Assembly (NCBI GenBank): GCA_021229015.1
Contig: CM037789.1
Location: forward strand, 44,010,377 to 44,074,376
Direction of reading: 5' to 3'
DNA: 64,000 bases
Origin: Solen grandis
Taxonomy: Eukaryota; Mollusca; Bivalvia; Adapedonta; Solenidae
Below are positions 21,120 through 33,253 of the stretch, piece after piece (the first letter of the stretch is position 1; the number at the start of each line of letters is the position of its first letter). A program made the position numbers and the translations under genes. The notes beneath the pieces were generated by a model. That model searched no databases. It saw only the letters and a list, made by a program, of their open reading frames with translations, and was not told where the DNA came from.

Positions 21120-21660
21120 CCAGGCTATCAAAGATGACCTTAGGGTCACTATTAGTGAACAAGTTGATATGAGCGTAAAAGCCATTGTTCAGTCTGTTCC
21201 TGACATTATTTCATCCTCTTTTAATGACACAATGTCTACTATAAAAGCAGAAAACAAGCGCCTAAACAATGAAGTCATGTCCCTCAACAAAAACATAAGG
21301 ACATTGAGTCTGTCAATCTTTGTCCCCAGAAATTAGACAATACTGAGCAATACTCGCGACGAAATTATTTAAGAATTTCTGTTGTGGTTGAGACTGCAGG
21401 TGGAAACACTGATGAAATTATAGTAGATGTGGCCAATGAATGTAAGTTGACGTGTCATTGGCTGAAAATGACCGGTCATACAGATTATGCCAAGCTACAT
21501 CTGCAGCAGCCGATTCCAAGAACATCCACGCAACACCAGGGTTAAGTTTGTGTCATACCGGTCCCGGAATGAGATCTACAGATGGAAATCGCGCTTAAAA
21601 GGCAATGCTTTGCTCCCGGGAGTATTTCTCAACAAGGACCTTACAAGAAAACGTACAGAG
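21120..21660 (+). pseudogene. LINE ORF1 remnant
   Basis: The readable order is a coiled-coil-like segment (about 21180-21320), then QYSRRNYLRIS (21340-21372), then a basic RNA-binding region including VSYRSRNEIYRWKSRLKG (about 21555-21600) and LLPGVFLNKDLTRKRTE. Several frame changes separate the pieces. The family's ORF1 product is an RNA-binding chaperone; this copy cannot make it. Confidence 0.7.
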
Positions 21661-21689
21661 TTGTAAAAAACAGCTCGGCTGGTTGTTAT

Positions 21690-24600
21690 GAAATTCTAGA
21701 GTCAATACATGTAAGTGATCACAAAGCTACTTTCATTTTGGTAAAGTCTACCATTAATGACAATGAATGCTCAAATAGAAGAGTTTGATATTATAAAAGA
21801 GCAGATTTTATTCGTTTAAACGAATTGATAGCATAACAAGACTGAGACTTCATAAACACCATAACTGTTGATGAAGCTTGTAAAGAATTACTGATATCCT
21901 CTTAAAAATCACGTCTCAGCGTATACTATCCAAATCCGTAGTTATCCAGCCAAACGACAAACCTTGGTATGATTCCGAAATAAGACGCTATACAAAGAGA
22001 CAAAGATCTACTGCGTTAAAAACAAATACTCCAAGAAGTTTCTCTAAATATAAATACCTACGAAATAAATTAATAATTTAAAGAAATTTGCGAAACGAAG
22101 GTCTTTCGACAATATAGAATGTAAAAATCGAAGAATAGTAATAATAACATCAAAAACTATTGGAAAACTTTCCAAGACCTTAAAAAAAACTCAGCTGTTG
22201 ATTCAATTCCGGTTTTGAAGCGTAATATCCATGTTATATATGAACTGTATTTAAATAAAAACAAAGCAAAGTGTTTAAACGAATATTTTACATCGGTATC
22301 CGATTTAGAATATTCAAATACTTGAAATCCGCTTTAGTTCTTCCTCTTTACAAAAAGGGAGAAAAAACAATCCAGGCAACTATCGCCAAATATATCTCAA
22401 GTCGTTTAGCTAAATTAATGGAAAGATGCATCTACAAATGACGTACAATCATTTCATTCGTAATGATTTCATCTATAGTAAACAATCTGGATTTCTGACA
22501 GGTCATTATCATATATCAACTTATATGTTCGTACCATCAAATAGTTCAGTCGTTTGATAATAAATCACATACTTGGTTTGTGACAAAATGACCAAGGGCT
22601 GACAACTCTCTAAGGTAGAATAAATACCAAACACAACTTTTAAAATTATATTTAATATAAAAATATATACAAAGAAGGAGGGAAAAATAAAGAATATGAA
22701 AAACAAACGCCGGCTAATTGTCTCTTTATCTGTTGGTACAATAACAGCTGCACTGAATGTTCTGTTATCACTCTAAGACCGCATATTAATCTATACAATG
22801 GCTAACTGTTATGAACGCACTTCAGTGTGCTCTTATCAATGAACACTGGACCGACTTCCTGTCGTCGTTGTCCCTTCAGTAAATGTGATCTACTTAGTCC
22901 ACCGTAGACACCCTGTCGTCATAACGTATAGTAATCCATCTTAGTACCAACGGGCCATAGGCACCATGCCCAACAAAATACGGCTACAAACAAAAAAATT
23001 TTTTAAACCAAATATAAAGTGCAGAACTGTTTTTAATTTAAATCTCTGGTATTACATACGTGCATTTATACCATACAATAATATTATGGTTTTACATAAG
23101 TGCATTAACGCAGAGAACTGCCCTTGTTAGGAATTATATACCTACAGATATTCCATCAATCCACATTTATCCACATTCCTTACTTACAAAACAAACTGTT
23201 GGACAAATGCTTCCATGTATATTCAGGTAATAACAAAAATTAAGGACACACCTATAAACTAACAATTATTCTCAAAATTACATCAAACATACATAATTCA
23301 GGGCTATGTACTTAGATTCCTCGGCCGATAGAACCAAAACTTCCGAAAATTAAATACGACTGTACACTTGTTTCCCCGAGAAGAAACAATACAACAATCT
23401 ACAAAATAAATATTTAAGATAAAATCTAAGTTTCATATATACCTGTAAAAATGAAATTTTACTCACACAAGCTCCGTAGTGTAATTTGGTCAGAATATTC
23501 TAGACTGGACTAGGCATCTTCCGTAGCTCCCATCGATATCTGACACTGAGGTTCCATACAAACCAACTTATATACTAAAAACCCATGATTTACTCTTAAA
23601 AAACAAATATCACGTGAATCGTGTAATAAGTTGTAAATCGCTGAATCTCGTGCATCCCGAAAAACACTGACAACACTGAGGCATACTGATAAAAAGGCCC
23701 TATGTAAAGAAATTAAAGGTTTAAGCTTCTAAGACTTAAACATCTCTGTTAAGACACTTAAAAACTTAGCAAAACAGTAGATATAACAATGTTAAACCCT
23801 AATCATATCTTATTTTGAACAAAAAGTAATAAAAGAAACCTGTGATAAACCTTATATAACCAAAATCGGCTAACACAGTTCCACTCTGGCCTACGTGATA
23901 AATACATCGTACTCTAAATCTTTCAGGCTACGTCAAAATTATTTTGTGACATTGTTGTATTTTGAAGTTTCGATAGGGACTTGCACAAAGGATTAATAAT
24001 TACTTACCTGAAAGACAACAACGTGTTTTATTGGTAAAGCGTACTCTGCTTTAAGAAGTATAAGTGCTGGTGTGCCCTAGGGCCCCGTCCTCGGTCAATT
24101 ACTGTTTTTAACAAGTACTTCTTCAAACGTAGATGATATGGAAAATATCTTAACTCACGATTTATTTATTATTTAAAATTGGTCAAGACAATGGCTCGTT
24201 AAATTTAACGCAGCTAAAACTGAAGTTCTTTATTTTGGCAACCAACAACCTCCTTAATTCAAAATTTACGATTGAAAGTCATAAACATCTAGATCTTACT
24301 TAAAGCAATGATTGCAAATGACATACTCATATCAATTATACTATTATATCAAAATCAAGGATTTTAGGAATTATGTGAAAACTAAAATTTATCATTCGTC
24401 GTTAATCACTAAATCAAATTAATATATCCTTTCTAAGACCAATACTTGAGTACGCTTCTGTTGTATGGTATAATTGTGCGCTCTTTTAAAAAGATAAACA
24501 ATCGAAGTTGTAAGGTTAGTTACCCGGACAACTCGTTCAACCAGCTTATGCAATCCTTTTCGCGAAATCGGATGGTTTACTCTTGCAGACACAAAAATAC

Positions 24601-25215
24601 GAAAAACTTGTTCTGTGTTATAAAATTAAAAACAACATGGTGCCTGATTATCTGAGTTCACTTTTCCCTCGGAAATGTTGGTAATTCAGTATAGTACAAT
24701 TTGAGAAATAGTGACGACTTTACTTTGCCCTCGCGTCGTACTACACTTTTGAAAATTCTTTTGTACCATCTACAATTGAACTTTGGAATAGCTTTTCTTT
24801 AGACCTAAGATACGCCCAATCTATAGCTTCTTTCAAAGGTCAAATCATGCGTAGAGTGTTACAAGCAAACAGTATACCTTTATACTATATCTATGGAACG
24901 CATTACTAATCAGTTATTCAAACTAGCTTAAGAAACACTTGCAACGATTTAAAGAATGACATATTTTTCAATCATATGTTTGACAAATTCAATTTCTCAA
25001 ATTGGAAAGAGCGCGAAAAAAAAAACACCGAACATTTTTTTCCGTTGTTAAAAAAAATAAAATGAAAAAAATGGAACGTGTGAAATCATGTCGCTCACTT
25101 AGACAGTTTCATCCATTAAGTTGTATCTGTTACTCTTTGGTAACAATGAATTGCTTTAAGTAAGTGATATTTTTATTGTTGATGCTATGCAAACTTAACG
25201 GACACATGACGTTTC
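21690..25215 (+). pseudogene. LINE ORF2 remnant (endonuclease end, RT, C-terminus)
   Basis: Only the end of the endonuclease survives (SDHKATFI near 21716). RT pieces follow: LVLPLYKKGEKNNPGNYRQ (about 22335-22395), SKQSGFLTG (about 22480), VQSFDN, then after an insertion LFCDI (about 23938), GVPXGPVLGQLLF (about 24070), NWSRQWLVKFNAAKTEVLYF (about 24178), EYASVVWYN (about 24448), LCYKIKNNMVPDYLSSLFP (about 24615) and a C-terminal LFGNNEL / IFIVDAMQ stretch (about 25135-25195). The canonical YADD box is not readable. Stops and shifts are numerous, so this is an old, dead copy. Confidence 0.75.
22555..23930. other. Unidentified insertion inside the dead LINE
   Basis: The RT reading breaks after VQSFDN (about 22554) and resumes with LFCDI (about 23931), codons that are near neighbours in related RTs. 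About 1.37 kb of AT-rich sequence lies between. I see no coding domain, terminal repeats or simple tandem structure in it, apart from the partly repeated phrase TTACATACGTGCATTTATAC / TTACATAAGTGCATTAAC at 23052 and 23093. Confidence 0.5.
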
Positions 25216-25720
25216 GGAGACTAAATGCTGTAACGTATAGATTGACTTAACGGGTTGCTTCCTCTTTCATTTTACTCCTTCATGTCCCTCTCTGTTTTCC
25301 TCTTATCTCTTTTTCTTCCTGTCCCTACAGTCACTTTCTTTCAATGTACTGATAACAAAAGCTATCATAATTTGTTGATTTTCTACAATTATAAATTTTA
25401 ATCTATCTATTGAAACATATTGACATTATACAGTAATCTACAATTGCTGACTAAATATAATGTACTTATTTACTTTTATTTATACCCTTTTTCTTTTCTT
25501 TATTTTATTTACTACTTCTTTAGTTTGGCATTCTAATGCCCATTCCATTGTATTGTTATCTGCCATATATTTTGCATGTCATTATGGTTTTAACGGGGGA
25601 GAGCCTTAATTTAAATTTGAACTTGTTGCTTGACCCATTTGCTTTCTTCTTCTAATTGGTTTGTTTCTTTGTACTTCTGTATGTATGTATGTATGTATTG
25701 TAAACTTAAAAAATATTCTT

Positions 25721-28680
25721 TTTTTTCTGAAAAAATTAGAAATGTTAATAGTATCTCTTGCAGAAAGAAACAAATAAATTCCAGACAGGTGATATCTCTA
25801 GGAAAACACTAGAGAGTTGAATCTACATTTTGTGCAATATTCAACGATATTGCATTTAGGTAATGAGTGATTGTTTAAGATCACATATGACTTAATACGA
25901 TATCTATTTAATTGTTGCTTAATGTAGTTAAAGGACAACTATGTTTATAATGGTCCTTCCCTTAACTGAAATTTGTATATCTTACACGGATTTTGATTAA
26001 AGTTATAATTTTACTGTTAGTTAGATATACAAGTATGGATTTCTGATGTACTATTAAACAAAATTGCACCGGCAAATGACATATTATATCGTTAATTTTA
26101 TTTTTCTTCCTTATTTAAAAGTTCCTCATATATAGGACATTTGTCTTATTGTAATAAACACATGAAAGATTTCGCTTTACTACACCATTGGTCAAACCAG
26201 TAAGCTTCCATTATCCCCGGTCAAAATAATACACGCTCTTACAATTCAATATTTATTTTCATTTGGTGCGTTATTTACCCCTATTATTGATATTTTCTTT
26301 TCTTCCTTTGATTTTTCTTGGGTATTAAATGTCCTATTGGGAGAGGTTTCAACACACAAATGACGTTATTTAATCATTTTAAGCTCAATCATTTACATTA
26401 TACCTGATTATGGTTTCATCGCAAAGTAAATAGGAAAAAGTGAAATATTGTTTCTTACCATGTATCTGATAGCGTGATATAGTTTTGGTTTATTATTAAT
26501 TACTCCTGCATATTTCTCTTTATAATTATCATACTCATAGCAACTTTTGAAATCCCCAACGTAAACGAGCGCCGTGTCTGATTTATGAATACATTTATGA
26601 TATGTGTCTTCTTTCTCAATGAAAACGAACTTCAAGCGTTTATATGTAAACACTAGTACTATAGTAGTAAAACATCATTTAATTATTGCATTCCTGTTAA
26701 AAATCAGGGATATGTGTATAAGATTTATTTTGTATGGACCGTCGGTTGGAAAACAAGTTCTTACAACTTCAACAACAAATTTAAGCACATCCCATCCACC
26801 TAAAATATATTTATTCATACTGAAATAGTTTACTTGTTGTATGTTCTTTAGACTGAAAGTGTTATACAATCCCATTGTTATAGCTTATTAAGAAAGGATT
26901 GCTGAAAACAAGTTATACATGTTTCATGAATATGCGACATACAAATAACTTTAAATGAATATATGCTTTTTTAAAAGGCAGAATTTCTTGTTGTTTGTAT
27001 TAATCCATATATAAGGTTAAGAGTCATCAATACCAATTAAATAAGGAAAGAAATGCAAACCAAATATTTAGTCATCCGATTTGTCAACCCAAAAGAATAA
27101 ACGTGTATAACATTATTATCCTCTTTCATTGCGTGAATACATTTGTAACTGGTGAAAAACTGTAGAAGTCCAAATATGTTATGTGTCCAAGAATATAACA
27201 TGCAAAATTGTTTGTTTTATACGGAAGTAATATCATCAACTGATTATTTCTATTTCTATAGATAAATCAAGGTAGGCAATGATATATCAAAATTTTATAT
27301 ATTTTTTTTTCAATAAGAGCTGCATACTTAAGTGTGCTTATGATGTATATCCTGTGCCAAATATCAAAGTACTTTCAATGAATAACGGAGTGTGTTCTTA
27401 AGCATATTAACTTTCTGATATTATATATTATACTTGAGAAACTGCGACGTTCTTCGAAAATTAAATTGATCATAAATTCGTTCTATTCTATTCTCTTTTT
27501 TCCCCCTTTCTTCCAGATTAAACCAATATGTTCATTAGAATGAGTGCTCTGCAATACTTAGTTCTCGTGTAGCTTGGGAGCAACTTTTATTATATTTTCT
27601 GTATCCCAAATATCCTAGGATTACTTGTGATTGTATATCATTTTATCAAGTCGCAATAGGTTAATACCTGACTTTATTTAACCATTTGAGAGTTTAAAGA
27701 AACCAACATATATGTACTCTTGAAAGTATTTTGTTTTGTACTAACATAGACAATTCTATCATTAATGATCCATAAAACATTAATCATCTAAGGTAAAATT
27801 GTTTTATAACAGGGACTTTTATATGACTTATTGTTTCAATTCATATGATTTATACTATCGACAGAATTCTCAAATGCCAAGAAATTAAAATATTAAATTC
27901 CAATATATTAAGAAAATATTTAAATTCCTTTCTGTCAATGCAAAACATTATATGAAAGTAAATATGGTTCTCTTTTAAATCTCAAATTTTGGATTTTACA
28001 TTTAGTGAATTCTATGAATTGTATCAATGTTTTGGTTATGTAAGGGAACATTATGTAATAACAAGCCAACCGTCTTAGTGACGTTTAGACCATTTGAATT
28101 TTAAATACATAGACAACACATTGAACAGGAAAGTGTCTTTTTGTTCATTACATTTTATATCAATCGATATGCTTGTGATTAATACCACCAGCTTCGGGTG
28201 ATAAGAAAGCTATAAAACCTTAATGGCTTTCTCTAAAAATGGAAGCGAATCAATCTACGCAAAAATAATCAACGGTGACACTAACCATCTGGACTATTGG
28301 GATAAGTTACTTTTTGAGAAATCAGTAAAGTGACTGATTATAAATTTACACGAGTCTTGCTTTTTTTAGTTTTTCTCATATATTTCGTATATATTTGTAT
28401 GTAAAAGAAACGTATTTTTTACGTTTATGTACTAAATCGCTATAGATAATTAAAAACCAAAAATAATAAAAAAATTAAATTTAAAATGCTATCATTTAAT
28501 ATTAATCAATGCAGCACCAAATGTAAATCAGATAAATGTTTAAATCCACATGTTTCAAAACAATCAGCTGACATATTCATGTAGGCATCAAAACAAATGT
28601 AGAATTTATGTTAATAAAATAAATCCAAATAACATTTATATACAATAATTATGCCAAAAGAACGTAGCAAAAAGGGTGAC
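25721..28680. other. Copy A continuation, no gene seen
   Basis: This is AT-rich non-coding sequence resuming the duplication. Matches to copy B are visible at 26600-26730 (40385-40520), 27510-27620 (41500-41700), 27850-28320 (41770-42200) and 28500-28620 (42540-42680). Open frames of 60-81 codons on either strand are not shared between copies and are taken as chance. Confidence 0.6.
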
Positions 28681-29052
28681 CTATCATTTTTGTTATACTC
28701 AAGTTGTAGTAGCAGGTATATATTGATTGTCATATCTCATCTTGATAGTCATTTCCAGAAAAAAAAACTATAACAAATGCAATCAACTTGAGATTAAATT
28801 TCCCTTTTATTTCTTTCTCAGGTTAACTTGTATCACTTCTGCCCTGATTTCAGAATCGTTAACCAAAACTTCCAACATTCAAATAAATTCCATTTTTCCC
28901 TCACATATTTTGATTTATGAATTAGTTGCCAATCATTTTGAAATACATGTAATAGATACATGTAAAACAGCCAATCTTAAATTGTCTTTAATACTGAATT
29001 TGATGTTTATTTTATCTATGTTTTTTCAAAATATCAACATCTTCAGAAATTA
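28681..29052. other. Spacer, no supported gene
   Basis: A 119-codon frame at 28727-29086 covers this stretch. It is low in complexity, rich in Ile, Asn and Lys as AT-rich spacer would give, and runs into a SINE head, so I do not call it a gene. Confidence 0.5.
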
Positions 29053-29340
29053 CGGAGGGTGGCTTAGTGGTAATTCCTTGAAATGATAATTCAGGGGACC
29101 TGGGTTTAAATCCCTGTCAATCCTTAAATGTTTATGGACATGTTCAGGGTTTAACGTCCAACTAGTAGCCAAATGCTAGTATATCCAGACGGTAGTTTGG
29201 AGCCTTCGCGTATATTGGTGTTATACACGCAGGGTATGTTTAAAAAGCATAAGGGGTCTAATCGGAAAAGGACAAGGGAGTCGCGTCCGGGCCCCATTGT
29301 ATCATTTTACCTGTTGTTTCTTAAGCAAAAGAAAAAACAA
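29053..29340 (+). mobile_element. SINE-C, tRNA-derived SINE
   Basis: A tRNA-like head with box A-like GGTGGCTTAGTGGTAA and box B-like GGGTTTAAATCCCTG is followed by a body. The body contains GGGTTTAACGTCCAACTAG, CTAGTATATCCAGACGG and GGTGTTATACACGCAGGGTA, ending near an A-rich AAGAAAAAACAACAAAAATAA tail. The body differs from SINE-A and SINE-B, so this is a third family. Confidence 0.7.
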
Positions 29341-30850
29341 CAAAAATAAAACAACCACCCCAACGAAAATACGTGCTTGTTCTTTCGTGGATTACCATTG
29401 ATTGCAATATATATGTACATAAATACTACATTCAGTATTTTATTTTATTCATACATGGTTAATTATACCTGATTTGTCTTTTATATTACGAAACTGCCCA
29501 TATCAGTTAGTTCATTTTGTATCTTAAAGGTGAACCACAAAGAAAATTTTACTTTTCTAAAACCTTTCCTATTTTGTCCATTTACATAAGGGAAACCACG
29601 ATTAAACATTTTTTGCGAAAAAAAAATCTCTTCAAGTATGTTAAATGCCGATTTTGTTAGCTGCTGGGCAGAATTTGCATTTAAGGGTCACGTGTCCCCT
29701 ATGACGTCATCGATAGACCAATTGCCATATGCCTTCTTAATTTCATATAAATGTATGTACTCATTAATCATATTTAAAACGTTTTAATCAAACATGTCAT
29801 ATTTGATTTTGGTCTAGTATAAACTTAAAGGTTTTATCGAGTTGTTTCTGTGATATTAATCCGCGAATTTGACGAAAATAAATGATATATATATCATTAC
29901 GCAAATCAGATAGACTGTGAAATAAAAAGTTAACTTCAGAGATAAACAGAAGTTTTCAACTTAATAGAAGTTAAAATTTTCATAATTTAAATACGTTTTC
30001 AACACTATGACATGACATATTCCTACACGTTGATGTTAGTAGTGCAACCATGGTTATTTTATTTTAATTCTCTCCTTCTCGAACAATTATGAACTGACGC
30101 TTGTTTGTTATGCACATTACGACAAGGAAGCAATAAACCATAATTTTTACCTGTCGAAACACAGGAAGAAATAAAAATATGGAATTAGTAGTACTTACCT
30201 TTCTTTCACGCATTTAATCCTGTCTTACTTTATATCATAATTCCATTTACAAAAGAAGCTTTTTATCGTCAGTCCATAACTATTCATTCGTCATTAAATC
30301 AAGTTTTATGTAAAAATTTTCTCATGTCATTTTCATAATCAGAAGCACATTTACATTTTTTCTATACCCCACAAAGACATAACTTATAAAATCGATTTGA
30401 TTTGAATAATAATGGAACAACAGAACCTACGTATATCCAAAGACATAATCAACAACCTGCATATGTCTGCGCTTTATCATATATTTGCAATAAAAATGTC
30501 CTTTACATTATCTTCATTGAAACTTGCCAACTTTAACGCGTTAAAATTGACTTAATCTGTGTCATTATTGACTAATTGACAGTGTTTCACCATCTAAGAA
30601 CCCGGCCGTCTGTAAGCGTCTGCTCACATCTCAAAGTGATTGGCTTGACAATATGTCACCCCCAGGGCCATCATACCCATCAATTAGTCACCACTAATCA
30701 GGCATCTCTTCGACACACACATCCGGATCAATTAATCCGGGTAACCCTTTTATTACCCCCTGATTTACCCCAAAAAGGAAATAACATAATCATACCAAAC
30801 CAAAAATTTAATTCTTATCAGTAGATATGTTATATGAAATACCTGTATGC
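29341..30850. other. AT-rich spacer
   Basis: No gene is seen. A slightly GC-richer patch at 30590-30780 has CCGGAT / ATCCGG in inverted orientation (30724-30741) and lies just upstream of the LINE. It may be LINE leader or unrelated flank. A CACGTGTCCCC(C/T)ATGACGTCA-like phrase occurs near 29690-29709. Confidence 0.4.
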
Positions 30851-31006
30851 GCATGCGTGGAAAAGATGGTCGAACTTTTTTCTCGGAGTGAAACAGTGGT
30901 GAAAATTTAACAGTTTTAGCTGATATATATGGATATAGATGTCTAAAAGTGACTGTATGTGATCATAGTTAAGGGATTGTGAATGGAACTATTAAAATAA
31001 TTTCAA

Positions 31007-32095
31007 ATGGGAAGGAAAAGAAAGAAAAGTAAGTCTACCCCTACCCCACCCTCTGAAAACAAAGAAACGACAAAAAGGCGGGCTCAGAAAGATACCCCAC
31101 CCAACACTATGTCTCAGCCAACACAATCCCCGGGAGTGCAAACACAAACTCATATGAACAGTCATGCAATGAATACTCAATGTTTTACACCCGGATTAAT
31201 ACAAAACATGAATCAACAATATGCATCACCTGTGTTACCATATAGAACACTTGACATATCACAGAACCAAGATTCCCCCGGGGTCACATATTCTAACCCG
31301 ACCATGGGGACAATCAACAACAGTGCATATAGTAACAATGGAATGTGTAACCAAGACTATGTAACTACACAAAATTCAGCACAAAACCAAGGTGATATGT
31401 TTTCTTTAATCATGAAAAGATTGGACGCAATGGACAATAAACTACGTCAACTAGATTCAATACAATGTAACATCACGTCATTAACTACCCAAGTAAAACA
31501 AACAGAAAAGATCAACAGTATAGAGGAGAAAATAGTACAGATTGAGAGGAGTCGAGAATTTGACAGTAACATGCTAGAAAATGTTTGTAAAAATCAATCC
31601 GAGCTCGAGTCAATGGTGCGTCAAATGAAACGAAATGAGGAAGAACTTATAAAAAGAGAAAAGGAGATGAAAGATGAGATTTTAGATTTAAAGTGCAGAA
31701 GTATGAGAGATAATCTCATGTTGTACAACATTCCAGAAGAAAAAGACGAGAATTGTGCACAGAAAATAAATAAATTCATAGAAAATGAGGTAAAGGTGGA
31801 TGGGGGCGACTCGATCAAGTTACAAAGGGTCCACAGGGTCGGGCAATTCAAACACGGGAAAATTCGACCCATCGTAGCAAAATTTGCATATGACCCCGAC
31901 AGAGAGCGTGTACGTCGAGCAGCGAGAAATCTACAAGGGACGGCATACGGCATCAGTGAACAATATCCACGAGAGATTATGGAGAGACGTCGTCAATTGA
32001 TACCAATTATGAGGAATGCAAAACGGGAAGGAAAGGATGCATTTCTTCGAATTGACAAACTATATATCAACAACGTGCTTTATAAAGACGCCTAG
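31007..32095 (+). CDS. LINE ORF1 protein (coiled-coil RNA-binding)
   Basis: A 362-codon frame starting at an ATG followed by a basic segment (GRKRKKSK). Residues about 30-125 are Asn/Gln/Pro/Thr-rich and disordered. Residues about 128-235 form a long coiled coil (MKRLDAMDNKLRQLDS through KREKEMKDEILDLK). After that comes an L1 ORF1-like RNA-recognition and C-terminal region (DNLMLYNIPEEKDE, LQRVHRVGQFKHGKIRP, FAYDPDRERVRRAAR). Such proteins trimerise, bind the element's RNA and act as nucleic-acid chaperones. It ends with TAG at 32093-32095, and the next frame follows in the same phase. Confidence 0.85.
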   Translation: MGRKRKKSKSTPTPPSENKETTKRRAQKDTPPNTMSQPTQSPGVQTQTHMNSHAMNTQCFTPGLIQNMNQQYASPVLPYRTLDISQNQDSPGVTYSNPTMGTINNSAYSNNGMCNQDYVTTQNSAQNQGDMFSLIMKRLDAMDNKLRQLDSIQCNITSLTTQVKQTEKINSIEEKIVQIERSREFDSNMLENVCKNQSELESMVRQMKRNEEELIKREKEMKDEILDLKCRSMRDNLMLYNIPEEKDENCAQKINKFIENEVKVDGGDSIKLQRVHRVGQFKHGKIRPIVAKFAYDPDRERVRRAARNLQGTAYGISEQYPREIMERRRQLIPIMRNAKREGKDAFLRIDKLYINNVLYKDA

Positions 32096-33253
32096 GAAAT
32101 ATGTGAGAGTGACGTGAGTGTCTTACACTGGAACATTGGAGGATTAACGCGAGAAAAACAATCTAGCCAAGAATTTATTGATTTAATAACTAAATATGAC
32201 ATTATTTGTTTATCGGAAAGTTGGACGAATAAAAACAGTATAATAGGTTTAAAAGGGTATAGTAACCCTATTCACTCTTACAGGAGATACAGGAATAAAA
32301 GGGCCAAGCGTAATAGTGGTGGAATAATCATATACATAAAAGACTCGATTAGAAAAGGTGTTAAATTGATTAAAAACAATATTGATTGTTTAGTATGGAT
32401 AAAACTGGACAAACACTTTTGGAAAAACAAAAATGATAGTTTTATAGGAATAACATATATTGCCCCAGAAAATTCACCCTACTATAATACAATTAATTTT
32501 GATATGTTTCGTGAAATTGAAAATGATATATGTTCATATGAAGCGTTAGGTAATGTGTTTTTAATAGGAGATATGAATGCAAGAACCGCCAAAAAAGCGG
32601 ATTATATTGTAAATGATGGTCACCTCGGGCATGACGACGTCACAGTTACTGACACGCCATGGCCGAGAGTGTCACAAGACAGTAAGTCCAATAGATTCGG
32701 AGAGCAGTTACTCGATTTATGTAAATCATCAGGAATGCAAATTGTAAATGGTCGTTTGTTTAATGATAGCGGTATAGGTAAAATCACATGCATGACATAT
32801 AACGGTCAAAGTGTGGTTGATTACTTGTTAGCACGACAGAATAATTTCGACTATCTGATAAATTTTACGGTGCACGATTTCAATGAATTTTCGGATCATG
32901 TACCAATTTCCTTTAATGTTAAAACACACGAATTACCAAACTGTATAATAAATGAAAATAATACAACATATAAATGGAACAAAACATTTCGAGAAGATTT
33001 TAGAAATGATTTACAGACGACCATAGAACAATTACAGAATAATTTATTAAACTCTATTAGGGAAAGTAAAGACCCAGATGAACTTGTTCAAACCTTTACT
33101 AAATACCTTACATCAAACGGCAATAAATATTTCGAAATAAAGCGAAAAAATAAAAAACATGTATTTGAAAATAATGACAAAAATAAACAAGAATGGTACG
33201 ATGAAATATGCGTAGAAAAATATAATGCAATTAAAATTGCTATTAACAGGTAA
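32096..33253 (+). CDS. LINE ORF2, endonuclease domain
   Basis: The frame is open right after the ORF1 stop and in the same phase. It has no ATG before the conserved endonuclease begins at about 32118 (SVLHWNIGG); the first methionine codon comes well inside the domain. Motifs of the exonuclease-endonuclease-phosphatase fold are present: WNIGG, ICLSESW, GITYIAP, LIGDMNAR, SVVDYLL and FSDHVPISF. This enzyme nicks target DNA for target-primed reverse transcription. ORF2 may be made by UAG readthrough or reinitiation, or the stop may be a mutation. The frame closes at 33253 beside an A7 run, a likely one-base slip. Confidence 0.8.
   Translation, partial: EICESDVSVLHWNIGGLTREKQSSQEFIDLITKYDIICLSESWTNKNSIIGLKGYSNPIHSYRRYRNKRAKRNSGGIIIYIKDSIRKGVKLIKNNIDCLVWIKLDKHFWKNKNDSFIGITYIAPENSPYYNTINFDMFREIENDICSYEALGNVFLIGDMNARTAKKADYIVNDGHLGHDDVTVTDTPWPRVSQDSKSNRFGEQLLDLCKSSGMQIVNGRLFNDSGIGKITCMTYNGQSVVDYLLARQNNFDYLINFTVHDFNEFSDHVPISFNVKTHELPNCIINENNTTYKWNKTFREDFRNDLQTTIEQLQNNLLNSIRESKDPDELVQTFTKYLTSNGNKYFEIKRKNKKHVFENNDKNKQEWYDEICVEKYNAIKIAINR

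Larger units (their letters stand above)
20765..25720 (+). mobile_element. Decayed CR1-like LINE with a nested insertion
   Basis: Remnants of ORF1, endonuclease, reverse transcriptase and the C-terminal region can be read in order on the + strand through many stops and frameshifts. The 3' part ends in TGTATGTATGTATGTATTG at about 25677-25700. It interrupts copy A of the duplication: copy B reads straight through the equivalent place near 40020. The clade call rests on motif style (QYSRRNYLRIS, EYASVVWYN, LCYKIKNNMVPDYL, LFGNNEL). Confidence 0.75.
16465..28680. repeat. Ancient non-coding duplication, copy A
   Basis: Colinear similarity to 35990-42700 is visible in many blocks, for example CACTAGTCTG(C/A)GA (16637 / 36064), TATCTCAATGTRCCCTT (about 17020 / 36378), GAGCTGTCTGG or AAGCTGTCTGG with TTGAACAAAACGTCAAT (18653 / 38865), and AATCATGGAAGCG-type sequence with ATAATCAAC (28245 / 42125). 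After removing the inserted SINE, pearl-like element and LINE, about 6 kb remains. No conserved reading frame or splice pattern is seen in either copy, so this is probably not coding. The gap may hide its true left end. Confidence 0.75.

Noticed and set aside
26408..26653. 81-residue minus-strand frame of fairly balanced composition
   Set aside because: The matching part of copy B (about 40300-40420) has no such frame, so there is no evidence of conservation.
28727..29086. 119-residue open frame
   Set aside because: Low-complexity AT-driven composition, and it overlaps a SINE head at its 3' end.
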